Assembly (NCBI GenBank): GCA_902362365.1 | Contig: CABIVQ010000066.1 | Location: 1 to 14,611, forward strand | Length of the DNA stretch: 14,611 bases | From: Clostridiaceae bacterium | GTDB lineage: Bacteria > Bacillota > Clostridia > Peptostreptococcales > Peptostreptococcaceae | Direction: 5' to 3' | Shown: positions 7,562 through 14,569 of the stretch, one piece after another | How the letters are laid out: every line of letters starts with the position of its first letter | Numbering within the stretch: position 1 is the first letter of the stretch | Program-made: the position numbers and the translations under genes | The notes under the pieces: model-generated | The model's input: only the letters and a program-made list of their open reading frames with translations | Databases searched by the model: none | What the model was told of the DNA's origin: nothing

Positions 7562-8446
7562 ATGATTACATTTGATATAAATGGGGCTATTGTGGAGTTC
7601 GATGACACTATGGATAACTATAACAGCATAAGAAAGCAATTCCAAACTTATGCTTTTAATATATCTAATCAATTTGAAGAGGATTGTTTGAATAATGCAC
7701 ATACAATAAAGCAAATTTCAGAGCAAGCGTTGGCAATTGGAGAGGGACTGATTGACAGTATTATAAAAAAGGGTGTGGAAACTATTGTAACTTACAGAGT
7801 AATCACAATAGACTTTAACATATTTAAGGAGCAGTATTGTAAAAAGTATTTAGATTATGCAAGACTATTTAACAACCTAATGAAGGAGCATACAAATTCA
7901 AACAACAGAGGTAGAAAAAATAATAATGTTACAAAGTTTTACGAAATAAAACCTATAATAAAAAAATTGGCTGAATATATTTATAATGATTGCTTCAATA
8001 TACACTATGCAATTATCGATGTTTTATTAGACCATAATGTAAGTAATGTACATTGTTATATTGATAATAAGTCTATAAGACAGGCAAATGCGTTATTCAA
8101 CAATTACAAAGATGGTTTTATTGGAAAGGCAGATGAATGTAAAGTAGTAAAACAAATAATATCTTTAAATCCATATAGGCAAGATATATATGAATTTTTT
8201 ATAAAGGAAGATGGAGATTTTTCAGAAGAAATTGAAAGGCTAACAGATTATTTAGGTTATGATATAAAGGAATATAAAGCAACTTTAATGGATATATATA
8301 TAAAACAACTAATTGAAAGCAATTGTGTAATAGATATTGAAAGTTCAAAAGAAAAAGTAAAAAAATATGCAAAATATATAGGTTGTAAAGATGATTCAAT
8401 CTATATTACAAGAATTGATGCAATATATACATTTGAAAATGCTTAA
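7562..8446 (+). CDS. Conserved-looking protein of unknown function, 294 residues
   Basis: I cannot assign a family with confidence. The protein is soluble, with no signal peptide or membrane segment, and largely helical by composition. It shows a basic Asn/Arg-rich linker at about 111-123 (SNNRGRKNNN). A block near 202-220, LNPYRQDIYEFFIKEDGDF, is followed by a Glu-rich helix and LGYD. Blocks of the form NPY-x-x-x-x-Y with a later GD and helix recall C-terminal parts of uncharacterised Firmicutes proteins that often carry zinc ribbons; no zinc-binding cysteine set is seen here. AAGGAGGT (7545-7552) lies 9 bases before ATG. The gene is convergent with the small Asp/Tyr-rich gene and they share a terminator. 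Coding status is well supported; function is not. Confidence 0.75.
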   Translation: MITFDINGAIVEFDDTMDNYNSIRKQFQTYAFNISNQFEEDCLNNAHTIKQISEQALAIGEGLIDSIIKKGVETIVTYRVITIDFNIFKEQYCKKYLDYARLFNNLMKEHTNSNNRGRKNNNVTKFYEIKPIIKKLAEYIYNDCFNIHYAIIDVLLDHNVSNVHCYIDNKSIRQANALFNNYKDGFIGKADECKVVKQIISLNPYRQDIYEFFIKEDGDFSEEIERLTDYLGYDIKEYKATLMDIYIKQLIESNCVIDIESSKEKVKKYAKYIGCKDDSIYITRIDAIYTFENA

Positions 8447-8464
8447 TAGTTGTAACTAGAACAA

Positions 8465-8503
8465 TAGAATAAAGCTTCTACATTATGTAGAAGCTTTATT
8501 CTA
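8465..8503. terminator. Bidirectional terminator, 18-bp perfect stem
   Basis: TAGAATAAAGCTTCTACA (8465-8482) is perfectly complementary to 8486-8503 around a 3-base loop. It lies between two convergent genes. The stop and last codons of the minus-strand gene (8496 upward) are inside the stem. T-rich bases on both 3' arms allow termination in either direction. Confidence 0.85.
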
Positions 8504-8744
8504 TATAGTCATAGTCATCAAAATCATAGAAATAATCAACTAAATTATTTTTATTGCAAAAAGATAAATCATCATAATAGCTATAATAATTTATATCTTG
8601 ATCTAGATATAGGCTATCATCATAATCATCATCATAACTAACATCTTCTTCAAAGGAATTATACTTAAAAGAAGTATTACTTTTATATGTGTCAGATTTT
8701 AAATTATTATAGTGCTTTCTAAACAAATTAAATTTTTTAGTCAT
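8496..8744 (-). CDS. Small Asp/Tyr-rich acidic protein, unknown function
   Basis: An 82-residue protein with a basic N-terminus (MTKKFNLFRKHY) and a very acidic, aromatic C-terminal two-thirds: 16 Asp and 14 Tyr in total, with runs such as DDDYDDSLYLDQD and DYFYDFDDYDYIE. A single Cys is near residue 60. There is no membrane segment. ATG at 8744 is preferred over the GTG at 8753 because AGAGGTG (8751-8757) then forms the ribosome binding site. A near-consensus promoter (8780-8808) and a strong terminator frame the gene, which argues strongly that it is real despite its low-complexity composition. The function is unknown. The charge pattern could suit a DNA mimic, a metal or calcium binder or a spore-related protein; nothing in the sequence decides among these. 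Confidence 0.7.
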   Translation of the reverse strand: MTKKFNLFRKHYNNLKSDTYKSNTSFKYNSFEEDVSYDDDYDDSLYLDQDINYYSYYDDLSFCNKNNLVDYFYDFDDYDYIE

Positions 8745-8779
8745 AGAATACACCTCTTATAATATTTATAATCAAATTA

Positions 8780-8808
8780 ATTATATGCTTCAAATATATA
8801 ATTGACAA
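8780..8808 (-). promoter_or_regulatory. Sigma-A-type promoter for the Asp/Tyr-rich small gene
   Basis: On the minus strand, TTGTCA (8803-8808, one mismatch to TTGACA) is followed after exactly 17 bases by a perfect TATAAT (8780-8785). Transcription would start near 8773 and give a short leader to the gene starting at 8744. It is the best-matching promoter I found in the window. Confidence 0.78.
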
Positions 8809-8882
8809 TTTATAAAATAAAAAACATGTAAAATTATACCATTATGTAGCAAAAAGTATTATACTTAAATTATGAAAACGAT

Positions 8883-8912
8883 TTCCGGAATGCGCACCAA
8901 TAAGTTCGCATT
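8883..8912. promoter_or_regulatory. Palindrome plus stem-loop upstream of the GltD/PreT-like gene, possible operator or leader structure
   Basis: TTCCGGAA (8883-8890) is a perfect 8-base palindrome. It overlaps AATGCG (8889-8894), which can pair with CGCATT (8907-8912) across a 12-base loop. The patch is markedly richer in G+C than the surrounding intergenic DNA and lies 50-80 bases before the oxidoreductase start. No regulator can be named. Confidence 0.3.
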
Positions 8913-8962
8913 ATATCATATCAAAATAATTATTAATTTATATTCTTTAGGAGGATTAAAAA

Positions 8963-10234
8963 ATGAATAATGTAGGGTATTTAACTGAATCAGGTAAATA
9001 TTTTACTCAAGAAGAAGCCATTTCAGAAGCTAGAAGATGTTTACTATGTGATGATGAATATTGTAGTAAAAACTGTCCGATAGATGTAAATCCAAAAGAT
9101 ATTATAAAATTAGTTACCGATGAAAAAATAGAAGAAGCTGTTAAAACTATAAGAGAGAAAAATCCTTTAGCAGCAATATGTGCAAGGGTTTGCCCTTATG
9201 AATCTTACTGTATTGGAGGATGTAAAAACACTGAGTTAAAAAATCCAATTATGATACCATATATAGAGAAGTTTCTGACAGAGTATGAGAAAGATAGTAA
9301 TTGGAAAAATGAAAATAATGAAATAAATGTTAATCTTACAGGAAAAAAAGTAGCAATAATAGGATCAGGTCCTTCTGGCTTAACAGCTGCAGCATTTTTA
9401 GCACGTAAAGGACATAGTGTAACTGTTTTCGAAGCAAGAGAAAATTTAGGAGGATGGTTGAGTTATGGTATACCTCCTCATAGATTACCTAAGCATGCTA
9501 TAAATCAAGATTTAAAATATATAGAAGATTTAGGTGTTAAATTTAAAACTAATTGTACTGTTGGTAAAGATATTACTTTGGATGAACTAAGAAAGGATGG
9601 ATATGATGCATTTTTACTTTCTAGTGGCTTAAACAAAGGGAGAATATTAAATATTAAAGGTTCACAATATAAGGGGGTGATGAGCGCTGTCAGTTTTTTA
9701 GCAGATGCTAAATCTCATGACGGACATATCCCTATAGGCAAAAGTGCAGTAATTATTGGTGGTGGGGACGTTGCGATGGACTGCGGAACTACAGCAAAAT
9801 TTATTGGATATGATAAGGTTAGGATAGTTGTGAGATGCAGTCTAGAAGAAATGACTGCAAGTGCAAAAGAGTATAATTATCTTAAATTTGTAAATGTTCC
9901 TGTTTTTGATCATTTTGATTCAGTTGAAATATTAGGAAATGAAGATAATGAGGTATACGCAATTAAATTTAAAGGTACTGATGATAATTCAGATTTAACA
10001 ATTGATGCTGACACAATTATATTTGCAGTTGGTCAGATGTCAGAAGGAATTGAAAATATTGCACCAGTAGAATTAGATAAAAGAGGAACAGTTATAACTA
10101 ATAATTTTAAGACAAGTATAGTTGATATATTTGCAACCGGGGATATTATACAGGGGCAAAAAACTGCATGTTATGCAACTTCATTAGGAAAAGAAGCTGC
10201 TATAGAAATAAATAAGTACTTATGTAATTTATAA
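8963..10234 (+). CDS. GltD/PreT-like NAD(P)-dependent iron-sulfur flavoprotein oxidoreductase
   Basis: A 423-residue soluble oxidoreductase of the glutamate-synthase small-subunit/dihydropyrimidine-dehydrogenase (PreT) group. The N-terminal helical domain carries two 4Fe-4S cysteine sets: C26, C29, C34, C38 (CLLCDDEYCSKNC) and C73, C77, C83, C87 (CARVCPYESYCIGGC). The FAD-binding motif is IIGSGPSGLTAA (132-143), the NAD(P)-binding motif IIGGGDVAMD (264-273), and the FAD ATGD block 391-394. The usual RR after the second nucleotide-binding motif is here RC (VVRCSLEEM), which could affect NADPH preference. Such proteins pass electrons from NAD(P)H to a partner such as the GltB large subunit, PreA or a ferredoxin-linked enzyme. 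No partner gene is adjacent, so the substrate is open. AGGAGG (8949-8954) is 8 bases before ATG. The gene stands alone between intergenic regions. Confidence 0.9.
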   Translation: MNNVGYLTESGKYFTQEEAISEARRCLLCDDEYCSKNCPIDVNPKDIIKLVTDEKIEEAVKTIREKNPLAAICARVCPYESYCIGGCKNTELKNPIMIPYIEKFLTEYEKDSNWKNENNEINVNLTGKKVAIIGSGPSGLTAAAFLARKGHSVTVFEARENLGGWLSYGIPPHRLPKHAINQDLKYIEDLGVKFKTNCTVGKDITLDELRKDGYDAFLLSSGLNKGRILNIKGSQYKGVMSAVSFLADAKSHDGHIPIGKSAVIIGGGDVAMDCGTTAKFIGYDKVRIVVRCSLEEMTASAKEYNYLKFVNVPVFDHFDSVEILGNEDNEVYAIKFKGTDDNSDLTIDADTIIFAVGQMSEGIENIAPVELDKRGTVITNNFKTSIVDIFATGDIIQGQKTACYATSLGKEAAIEINKYLCNL

Positions 10235-10294
10235 ATATCAAATGATAGTTTTGTAACTATTGAATATTATGATGATAATATTAAATTTTATAAA

Positions 10295-10334
10295 AAATAG
10301 GGCAAAGTATGAAATATCAAACATTGCCCTATTT
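10295..10334. terminator. Bidirectional terminator between oxidoreductase and lipoprotein genes
   Basis: AAATAGGGCAA (10295-10305) pairs with TTGCCCTATTT (10324-10334) over an 18-base loop. Read on the minus strand it is followed by a run of six T, making it a good terminator for the lipoprotein gene. On the plus strand the tail is weaker but usable for the oxidoreductase gene. Confidence 0.82.
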
Positions 10335-10378
10335 AAATTACACTAAATCATTATATATTTTTAAACTTATAGCTGTTT

Positions 10379-11422
10379 TTACTTAGAATTATTTACTGCA
10401 TTCTCAGCAAATTCTGTAGTAACTATAGAAGAATAAGGAGGTCTTTCGTCTAATTGATTTGCAGTTTCCATAACCTTCATTAAATTATTTAAACTTTCTT
10501 CAGATAAAACTGGTTCAGAACACCAAGCATCTATTTCTCTATATTTTTGAGCAACTATAATTAAATCATCTATAGTATTATCTTCAAAGAAAGGTTGCAT
10601 TGCTTTTGCTACTTCTTCATCAGATGCAGTTTGAATCCATTGTTGAGCTTTGTAAAGTGCATTTGTAAACCTTTGAACTAAATCTTTATTTTCCTCCATA
10701 TAAGACTTAGTAGCGGAGTAAGCTGTAAAAGGGATTTCTCCAGAATCAGCACCTATAGATGCAACAACATATCCAGATCCATCTTTTTCAAGTTGACTAG
10801 CAGTAGGTTCAAAGGCTGTTGTATAATCAGCTTCACCAGCAGCAAAGGCACCAGCCATTACTCCAAATTGTACATCAGTACGTACATTAACTTCTGCTGA
10901 TGGATCATCTTCTCCTATATTAAGTCCATGTTGTTTAAGCACATATTCAAGTGTCATTAAAGGAACGCCACCTTTTCTTCCTCCAAGTATTTCTGTACCT
11001 TTTAAATCTTCATAAGAGAAATCATCACTTTTTTCTCTAGATACTAAGAAACTACCATCTCTTTGAGTAAGTTGTGCAAAGTTTATTGCATAATCGTCGC
11101 TACCTTGATTATAAACGTAGATTGAGGCTTCTGGTCCCATAAGTCCTATATCAGCTTCTCCAGAAATTAAAGCAGCCATAGTTTTATCTGCACCTTGAGT
11201 ATTAATAAGATCAACATCAATGCCTTCATCTTCAAAAAATCCTTGAGATATTGCAGCATATTGTGGAGCGTAGAAAACAGAATGAGTAACTTCAGCTATA
11301 GTAACTTTATCTAATTCAGTTTTTTCTGTTGTAGTTTTATTTGTGTCATTTTGACTACATCCAGTAAGACAAACAACACCGAGGGCTAAAGAACTAGCAA
11401 CTGATACAAGTTTTTTTAACAT
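10379..11422 (-). CDS. ABC transporter substrate-binding lipoprotein, nitrate/sulfonate/thiamine-precursor (SsuA/ThiY-like) family
   Basis: A 347-residue extracytoplasmic lipoprotein. The N-terminus has a Lys-containing signal peptide and the lipobox LTGC with Cys22 as the lipidated residue. A Thr/Lys-rich tether is followed by the two-lobed binding domain. The stretch SVFYAPQYAAISQGFFEDEG (about 48-67) and later ISGEADIGLMGPEASIYVYN are typical of the NMT1/SsuA/ThiY-like fold. The length is normal. GGGAGG (11430-11435) is 7 bases before ATG. It belongs with the permease and ATPase at 12819-14364 on the same strand, but 1.4 kb of opposite-strand DNA and a terminator separate them, so it must have its own promoter, which I could not define well. 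The substrate cannot be named from sequence: sulfonates, pyrimidine thiamine precursors or similar small anions or heterocycles are candidates. No TPP riboswitch precedes it. Confidence 0.88.
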   Translation of the reverse strand: MLKKLVSVASSLALGVVCLTGCSQNDTNKTTTEKTELDKVTIAEVTHSVFYAPQYAAISQGFFEDEGIDVDLINTQGADKTMAALISGEADIGLMGPEASIYVYNQGSDDYAINFAQLTQRDGSFLVSREKSDDFSYEDLKGTEILGGRKGGVPLMTLEYVLKQHGLNIGEDDPSAEVNVRTDVQFGVMAGAFAAGEADYTTAFEPTASQLEKDGSGYVVASIGADSGEIPFTAYSATKSYMEENKDLVQRFTNALYKAQQWIQTASDEEVAKAMQPFFEDNTIDDLIIVAQKYREIDAWCSEPVLSEESLNNLMKVMETANQLDERPPYSSIVTTEFAENAVNNSK

Positions 11423-11583
11423 AGAATATCCTCCCTATAAAAAAATTCACATGTTATATAATATTATTTATGGCTAGTACTTGTTCATGTATTTAATAAT
11501 AAATTATTTCTTATAACTGCGAAAGAAGGATAGATTAAATCAATATTGAATATTTAAGTATATTAATGATGGGAGTGGGATTG

Positions 11584-11865
11584 ATGTCTACATATAACAA
11601 TAGTAACTATCTATATGAATTTGATGTTAGAGCAAATTATTATAAATTAGAAGGAATAAATGCTATTTTTAGAAACTTGTTAAATATAAAAAGAAAGTAT
11701 AATAATAAGAAAATAATAGATGCTACCTTTATAATAGTGAATCCAAAGGGTGATAAGCATATTAATAAAGACTACTATCAAAGAGTACCTGTATACACGG
11801 TAGAAGATATTGTTAATAAAAATCTTCCAATAATATATAAGGATGCTAAAGTAAAAAAAAGATGA
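11584..11865 (+). CDS. Small protein of unknown function, 93 residues
   Basis: Not recognised. The product starts MSTYNNSNYLYEFDVRANYY and contains a central segment KKIIDATFIIVNPKGDKHI that looks like a beta strand followed by a turn. It ends in a basic KDAKVKKR. It has no signal peptide or membrane helix. GGGAGTGG (11571-11578) lies 5 bases before ATG at 11584, so this start is preferred over ATG at 11566. Amino-acid composition is that of a folded protein rather than a chance frame. A second small ORF follows 33 bases later and may be co-transcribed. The gene sits inside what looks like an interrupted ABC-transporter operon. Confidence 0.55.
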   Translation: MSTYNNSNYLYEFDVRANYYKLEGINAIFRNLLNIKRKYNNKKIIDATFIIVNPKGDKHINKDYYQRVPVYTVEDIVNKNLPIIYKDAKVKKR

Positions 11866-11898
11866 ATTATATATTATGAAAATCATGGATGATATGAA

Positions 11899-12060
11899 AT
11901 GGGACAATGTAATTGTAAAAGTTTATCTATTCTAGCTGAGAATTATTTTATTAAAAACAATATAAATATAGTAAGAATGAAAAATAAAAAAGGAAGATAC
12001 TACAACTTAAAACATACATATTATAAAAAAATTAAGAGTTCCTTGATAGAAAGTATATAG
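11899..12060 (+). CDS. Possible small basic protein, 53 residues, unknown
   Basis: A short frame beginning MGQCNCKSLSILAENYFIKN and ending KKIKSSLIESI. It is strongly basic (many Lys, Arg and Tyr) with a CxC near the start. In-frame upstream TGA at 11890-11892 fixes the start at 11899. The upstream GGATGAT is only a weak ribosome binding site. It is placed 33 bases after the 93-residue ORF and ends within a large imperfect hairpin (12051-12098), which is consistent with a two-gene unit. Too short to be sure; a remnant of a longer gene is also possible. Confidence 0.4.
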   Translation: MGQCNCKSLSILAENYFIKNNINIVRMKNKKGRYYNLKHTYYKKIKSSLIESI

Positions 12061-12098
12061 TTGTAAACAATATAGATACTATTTATAACTATGTATTT
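12051..12098 (+). terminator. Imperfect long hairpin after the small ORF pair, possible terminator
   Basis: Bases 12051-12067 can pair with 12082-12098 in a 17-pair AT-rich stem with three G-U pairs and a 14-base loop. It overlaps the stop codon of the 53-residue ORF and ends in a T-rich arm. It may end transcription of the two small ORFs, but the AT-rich stem is weak. Confidence 0.35.
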
Positions 12099-12119
12099 TA
12101 AGTCATCTAAGAGGTATCT

Positions 12120-12776
12120 ATGTTAAGCAGAGTTTAGATTAAGAGTAAATCAAAAATTCAATTAAATAACAACTGAAAAGTTCCAGTTTTATTATCAGCA
12201 ATATTGATTATCATTAGTATGTTTACAGAAATACAGGTTGCTTTATTTAATATAGTACTTCATCTAGTTGTATCCATACTAGGTATAAATCTATCTAAGG
12301 TCTACTTAAATGCAGCAAAAAGTAAAGGAAAAGATGAAATTACTATTAAGGACACAAGTGTTTCTTTAGAACAATATTTTAAGTGTGCTGTATATTCAAT
12401 TTTAATATGGGCTATTACTTTTGCTATAACAAGTTTATCTTTAATTTTAAGTAGTTTTCTAATGTGGATTTCTCCTTTATTATTTATAATCTTATTTATT
12501 TGTTCTTTTTTTATAGGTGGAATAATATCTTTATATGCTACATTTGCAATAACTGCTATTTTAGATCAGGATTACACAGCTTATGAGGCAATAAGTATAA
12601 GTTTTAATTTAGTTAAAGGTTCATTTTGGCAAGTTGTACTATTTGGTTTAAGTTTTATTGGATGGATGATATTAAGTGGTCTTACTTTTGGAATAGCAGG
12701 AATTTGGGTATTGCCATATATGGGCGTTTCTTTTGCAAATTATTATTTCGAACTTTATGGTGAAAAATTAAGATAG
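12120..12776 (+). pseudogene. DUF975 family membrane protein gene with two in-frame stop codons
   Basis: From ATG at 12120, preceded by AGAGGT, the frame reads MLSRV, TAG (12135-12137), IKSKSKIQLNNN, TGA (12174-12176), then KVPVLLSAILII and continues open to TAG at 12774-12776. The N-terminal part fits the DUF975 opening (S-R-x-x-IK-x-K-A/S-K-x-x-L-x-x-N-W), in which the second stop falls where Trp is expected (TGG to TGA). The rest has hydrophobic segments at about 12180-12300, 12385-12530 and 12620-12740. It ends in the family-like GLSFIGWMILSGLTFGIAGI and WVLPYMGVSFANYYFEL. Internal starts (TTG 12204, ATG 12219) lack a ribosome binding site, so a shortened functional protein is less likely than a pseudogene. 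Function of DUF975 proteins is unknown. It is convergent with the permease gene and shares its terminator. Confidence 0.72.
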
Positions 12777-12803
12777 GGTATCATTGTCTTGATACCCTAT
12801 TTT
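12770..12803. terminator. Bidirectional terminator between DUF975 remnant and ABC permease
   Basis: ATAGGGTATCA (12773-12783) pairs perfectly with TGATACCCTAT (12790-12800) around a 6-base loop; flanking A/T pairs extend the stem to 12770-12803. It terminates the minus-strand permease/ATPase unit and the plus-strand DUF975 remnant. Confidence 0.87.
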
Positions 12804-12818
12804 ATAAAAAAGATTTAA

Positions 12819-13625
12819 TTATCTTCTTTTTTTTCTATATATTTTTTCTATTATATTAACAATTTCATACATTACCCAAGAACATATAGCAAGGATGAAT
12901 ACACCCATCATAACTAAGTCTAGCTTGAATACTTGACTACCATATACTATTAAGTATCCAAGACCGTATCTTGATACTAATAATTCACCTACTATAACAC
13001 CAACCCAAGCCATACCTATATTAATTTTGGTTAAATTAATTAAGTTACCTATATTGGCAGGTAATATTAATTTAAATAAAATCTGAAGTTTGGATGCTCC
13101 AAAACTTTGAAACATTTTAACTTGTTCTTTATCAACGTTTATAAAATAATTATAAGCAGATAAAATTGTAACAACTATTGAAATTGCAACGGCAGTAACT
13201 ACAATACCTTTTATACCAGCACCGACCCATACTATTATAATAGGAGCAAGAGCAGTTTTAGGTAATGCGTTTAAAACTACAAGGAATGGATCTAAGATTT
13301 TAGATAGTCTCTCAGACCACCAAAGTGCAACTGCAATTAATATTCCAAGTACAGTACCTATTACAAGACCTAATAATGTTTCATAAACTGATACTGCAAC
13401 ATGGGTTAACAACTGTCCGCTTTCTACATATTGAATAAATAATTTGTAAATAGCGCTAGGTTTACTAAATAAGAAAGTACTTATTACTCCTTGATTAGCA
13501 AGCACTTCCCAAAGTATTACAAACCCAACTAATAAAGCTATTTGACATATTAGTATCTTAATTTTTTCTTTTTTTAATCCCTTTAAATAGTCAGTATATC
13601 CAGTTGATGATTTATTAATTCTCAT
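12819..13625 (-). CDS. ABC transporter permease, SsuC/TauC/ThiX-like
   Basis: A 268-residue inner-membrane permease with about six hydrophobic segments (about 26-44, 78-102, 115-135, 138-160, 202-216, 235-256). The ATPase-contact EAA loop is seen at about 172-190 (FQSFGASKLQILFKLILPA), with the conserved G and the I-LP ending. It forms the membrane channel of the importer with the adjacent ATPase and the lipoprotein at 10379-11422. ATG at 13625 is chosen over an earlier in-frame start inside the ATPase gene: homology begins just after it, and AAGGAG (13636-13641) lies 10 bases upstream. The gene overlaps the ATPase stop by 11 bases, indicating translational coupling. Confidence 0.92.
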   Translation of the reverse strand: MRINKSSTGYTDYLKGLKKEKIKILICQIALLVGFVILWEVLANQGVISTFLFSKPSAIYKLFIQYVESGQLLTHVAVSVYETLLGLVIGTVLGILIAVALWWSERLSKILDPFLVVLNALPKTALAPIIIVWVGAGIKGIVVTAVAISIVVTILSAYNYFINVDKEQVKMFQSFGASKLQILFKLILPANIGNLINLTKINIGMAWVGVIVGELLVSRYGLGYLIVYGSQVFKLDLVMMGVFILAICSWVMYEIVNIIEKIYRKKRR

Positions 13626-14364
13626 ATGTGTCCAGCTCCTTCCATAATATATCAAAATAATCCTGGAAAGCAGGAACTTTACGACTTTTAATTGGAGTTC
13701 TTTCTCCATCCATTTCTAAGTTTATATCATGTATGTTTTTTATAGTTGCAGGTCTTTTAGAGAGTATTGCAACTTGGTCTGACATACTAATTGCTTCCGA
13801 TATATCATGAGTAACTAATATAGCAGATTTATGTTCATTTCTAATAATTTTATATACATCATCACTGACTAAGAGTCTAGTTTGATAATCAAGAGCTGAG
13901 AATGGTTCGTCTAAAAGTAATATAGAAGGATCAACTGATAAAGTACGGATTAAAGCAACTCTCTGTCTCATACCACCAGATAATTCAAAAGGATACATAT
14001 TTCTAAATTCCCATAAGCCATAAGTTTTTAATAGATTTTCAATTCTAGCTATAGATTCAGGTGTTTTTTTATGTTGTATTTCAAGTCCAATAGTTATATT
14101 ATCCATTATATTTCTCCATTCTAGTAAATGGTCTTTTTGAAACATATACCCTATAGTTCCTTGTATATTTACTTCTCCTGATGTTGGTTTTAAAAGTTTA
14201 GTCAAGATGTTTAAAATAGTAGACTTACCACTTCCAGATGGTCCAAGGAGTGTTAGAATTTCACCTTCTTTTAAGGAAAAGTTGATGTTTTTTAGTACTT
14301 CTAGTTCTCCTTCTTTACCATAAAAGTTTTTGTTGAGGTCTTTTACTTCTACTATTGTTTGCAC
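13615..14364 (-). CDS. ABC transporter ATP-binding protein, SsuB/TauB/ThiZ-like
   Basis: A 249-residue ATPase subunit. Walker A GPSGSGKST (41-49), Q-loop Gln76 (YMFQKDH), signature LSGGMRQR (128-135), Walker B ILLLDEP (148-154), D-loop SALD and H-loop His186 are all intact. It energises uptake through the permease whose start it overlaps. Translation starts at GTG (14362-14364), with AGGGGG (14372-14377) 7 bases before it. Overall similarity is to the nitrate/sulfonate/taurine group, which does not by itself define the substrate. Upstream DNA to the window end shows no TPP, T-box or other recognisable riboswitch. Confidence 0.94.
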   Translation of the reverse strand: MQTIVEVKDLNKNFYGKEGELEVLKNINFSLKEGEILTLLGPSGSGKSTILNILTKLLKPTSGEVNIQGTIGYMFQKDHLLEWRNIMDNITIGLEIQHKKTPESIARIENLLKTYGLWEFRNMYPFELSGGMRQRVALIRTLSVDPSILLLDEPFSALDYQTRLLVSDDVYKIIRNEHKSAILVTHDISEAISMSDQVAILSKRPATIKNIHDINLEMDGERTPIKSRKVPAFQDYFDILWKELDTYEN

Positions 14365-14560
14365 GATATCACCCCCTGATAATTAGCTCGTATAATTTAT
14401 TGTATTAATTGAGAGGGTGATTTGTACCAAGTTTAGTGTAATAAATATGAATTATATCGTAGAGCATGTAAAAACTTATAGCATTTAAATATAAATAAAC
14501 TAAGCTATTAAGCTAATGTGAGAAATATTTTATATACTAAGGTATTATAAAAAATGGTCT

Positions 14561-14569
14561 TGTGGATAA
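14561..14569 (-). other. Perfect DnaA-box 9-mer
   Basis: TGTGGATAA on the plus strand is the exact complement of the consensus DnaA box TTATCCACA. It lies in the 247-base non-coding stretch (14365-14611) upstream of the ABC ATPase gene, 10 bases before a TATAAT (14579-14584). A single box can occur by chance or serve as a DnaA regulatory site; no cluster was seen in this stretch. The remainder of the stretch holds nothing else I recognise. Confidence 0.35.

Noticed and set aside
8199..8399. Minus-strand Leu/Tyr-rich frame inside the 294-residue gene
   Set aside because: No ribosome binding site, wholly nested in a well-supported plus-strand gene, and low-complexity composition typical of an antisense shadow.
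11680..11907. Minus-strand 75-codon frame opposite the small ORFs
   Set aside because: It would need a TTG start without a ribosome binding site, and its Ile/Tyr/Phe-rich product is what an antisense frame of AT-rich coding DNA gives.
12120..12203. Recoding (selenocysteine at TGA or pyrrolysine at TAG) in the DUF975 frame
   Set aside because: Two different stops within 14 codons of a membrane protein, no redox-site context and no recoding element seen; mutation is simpler.
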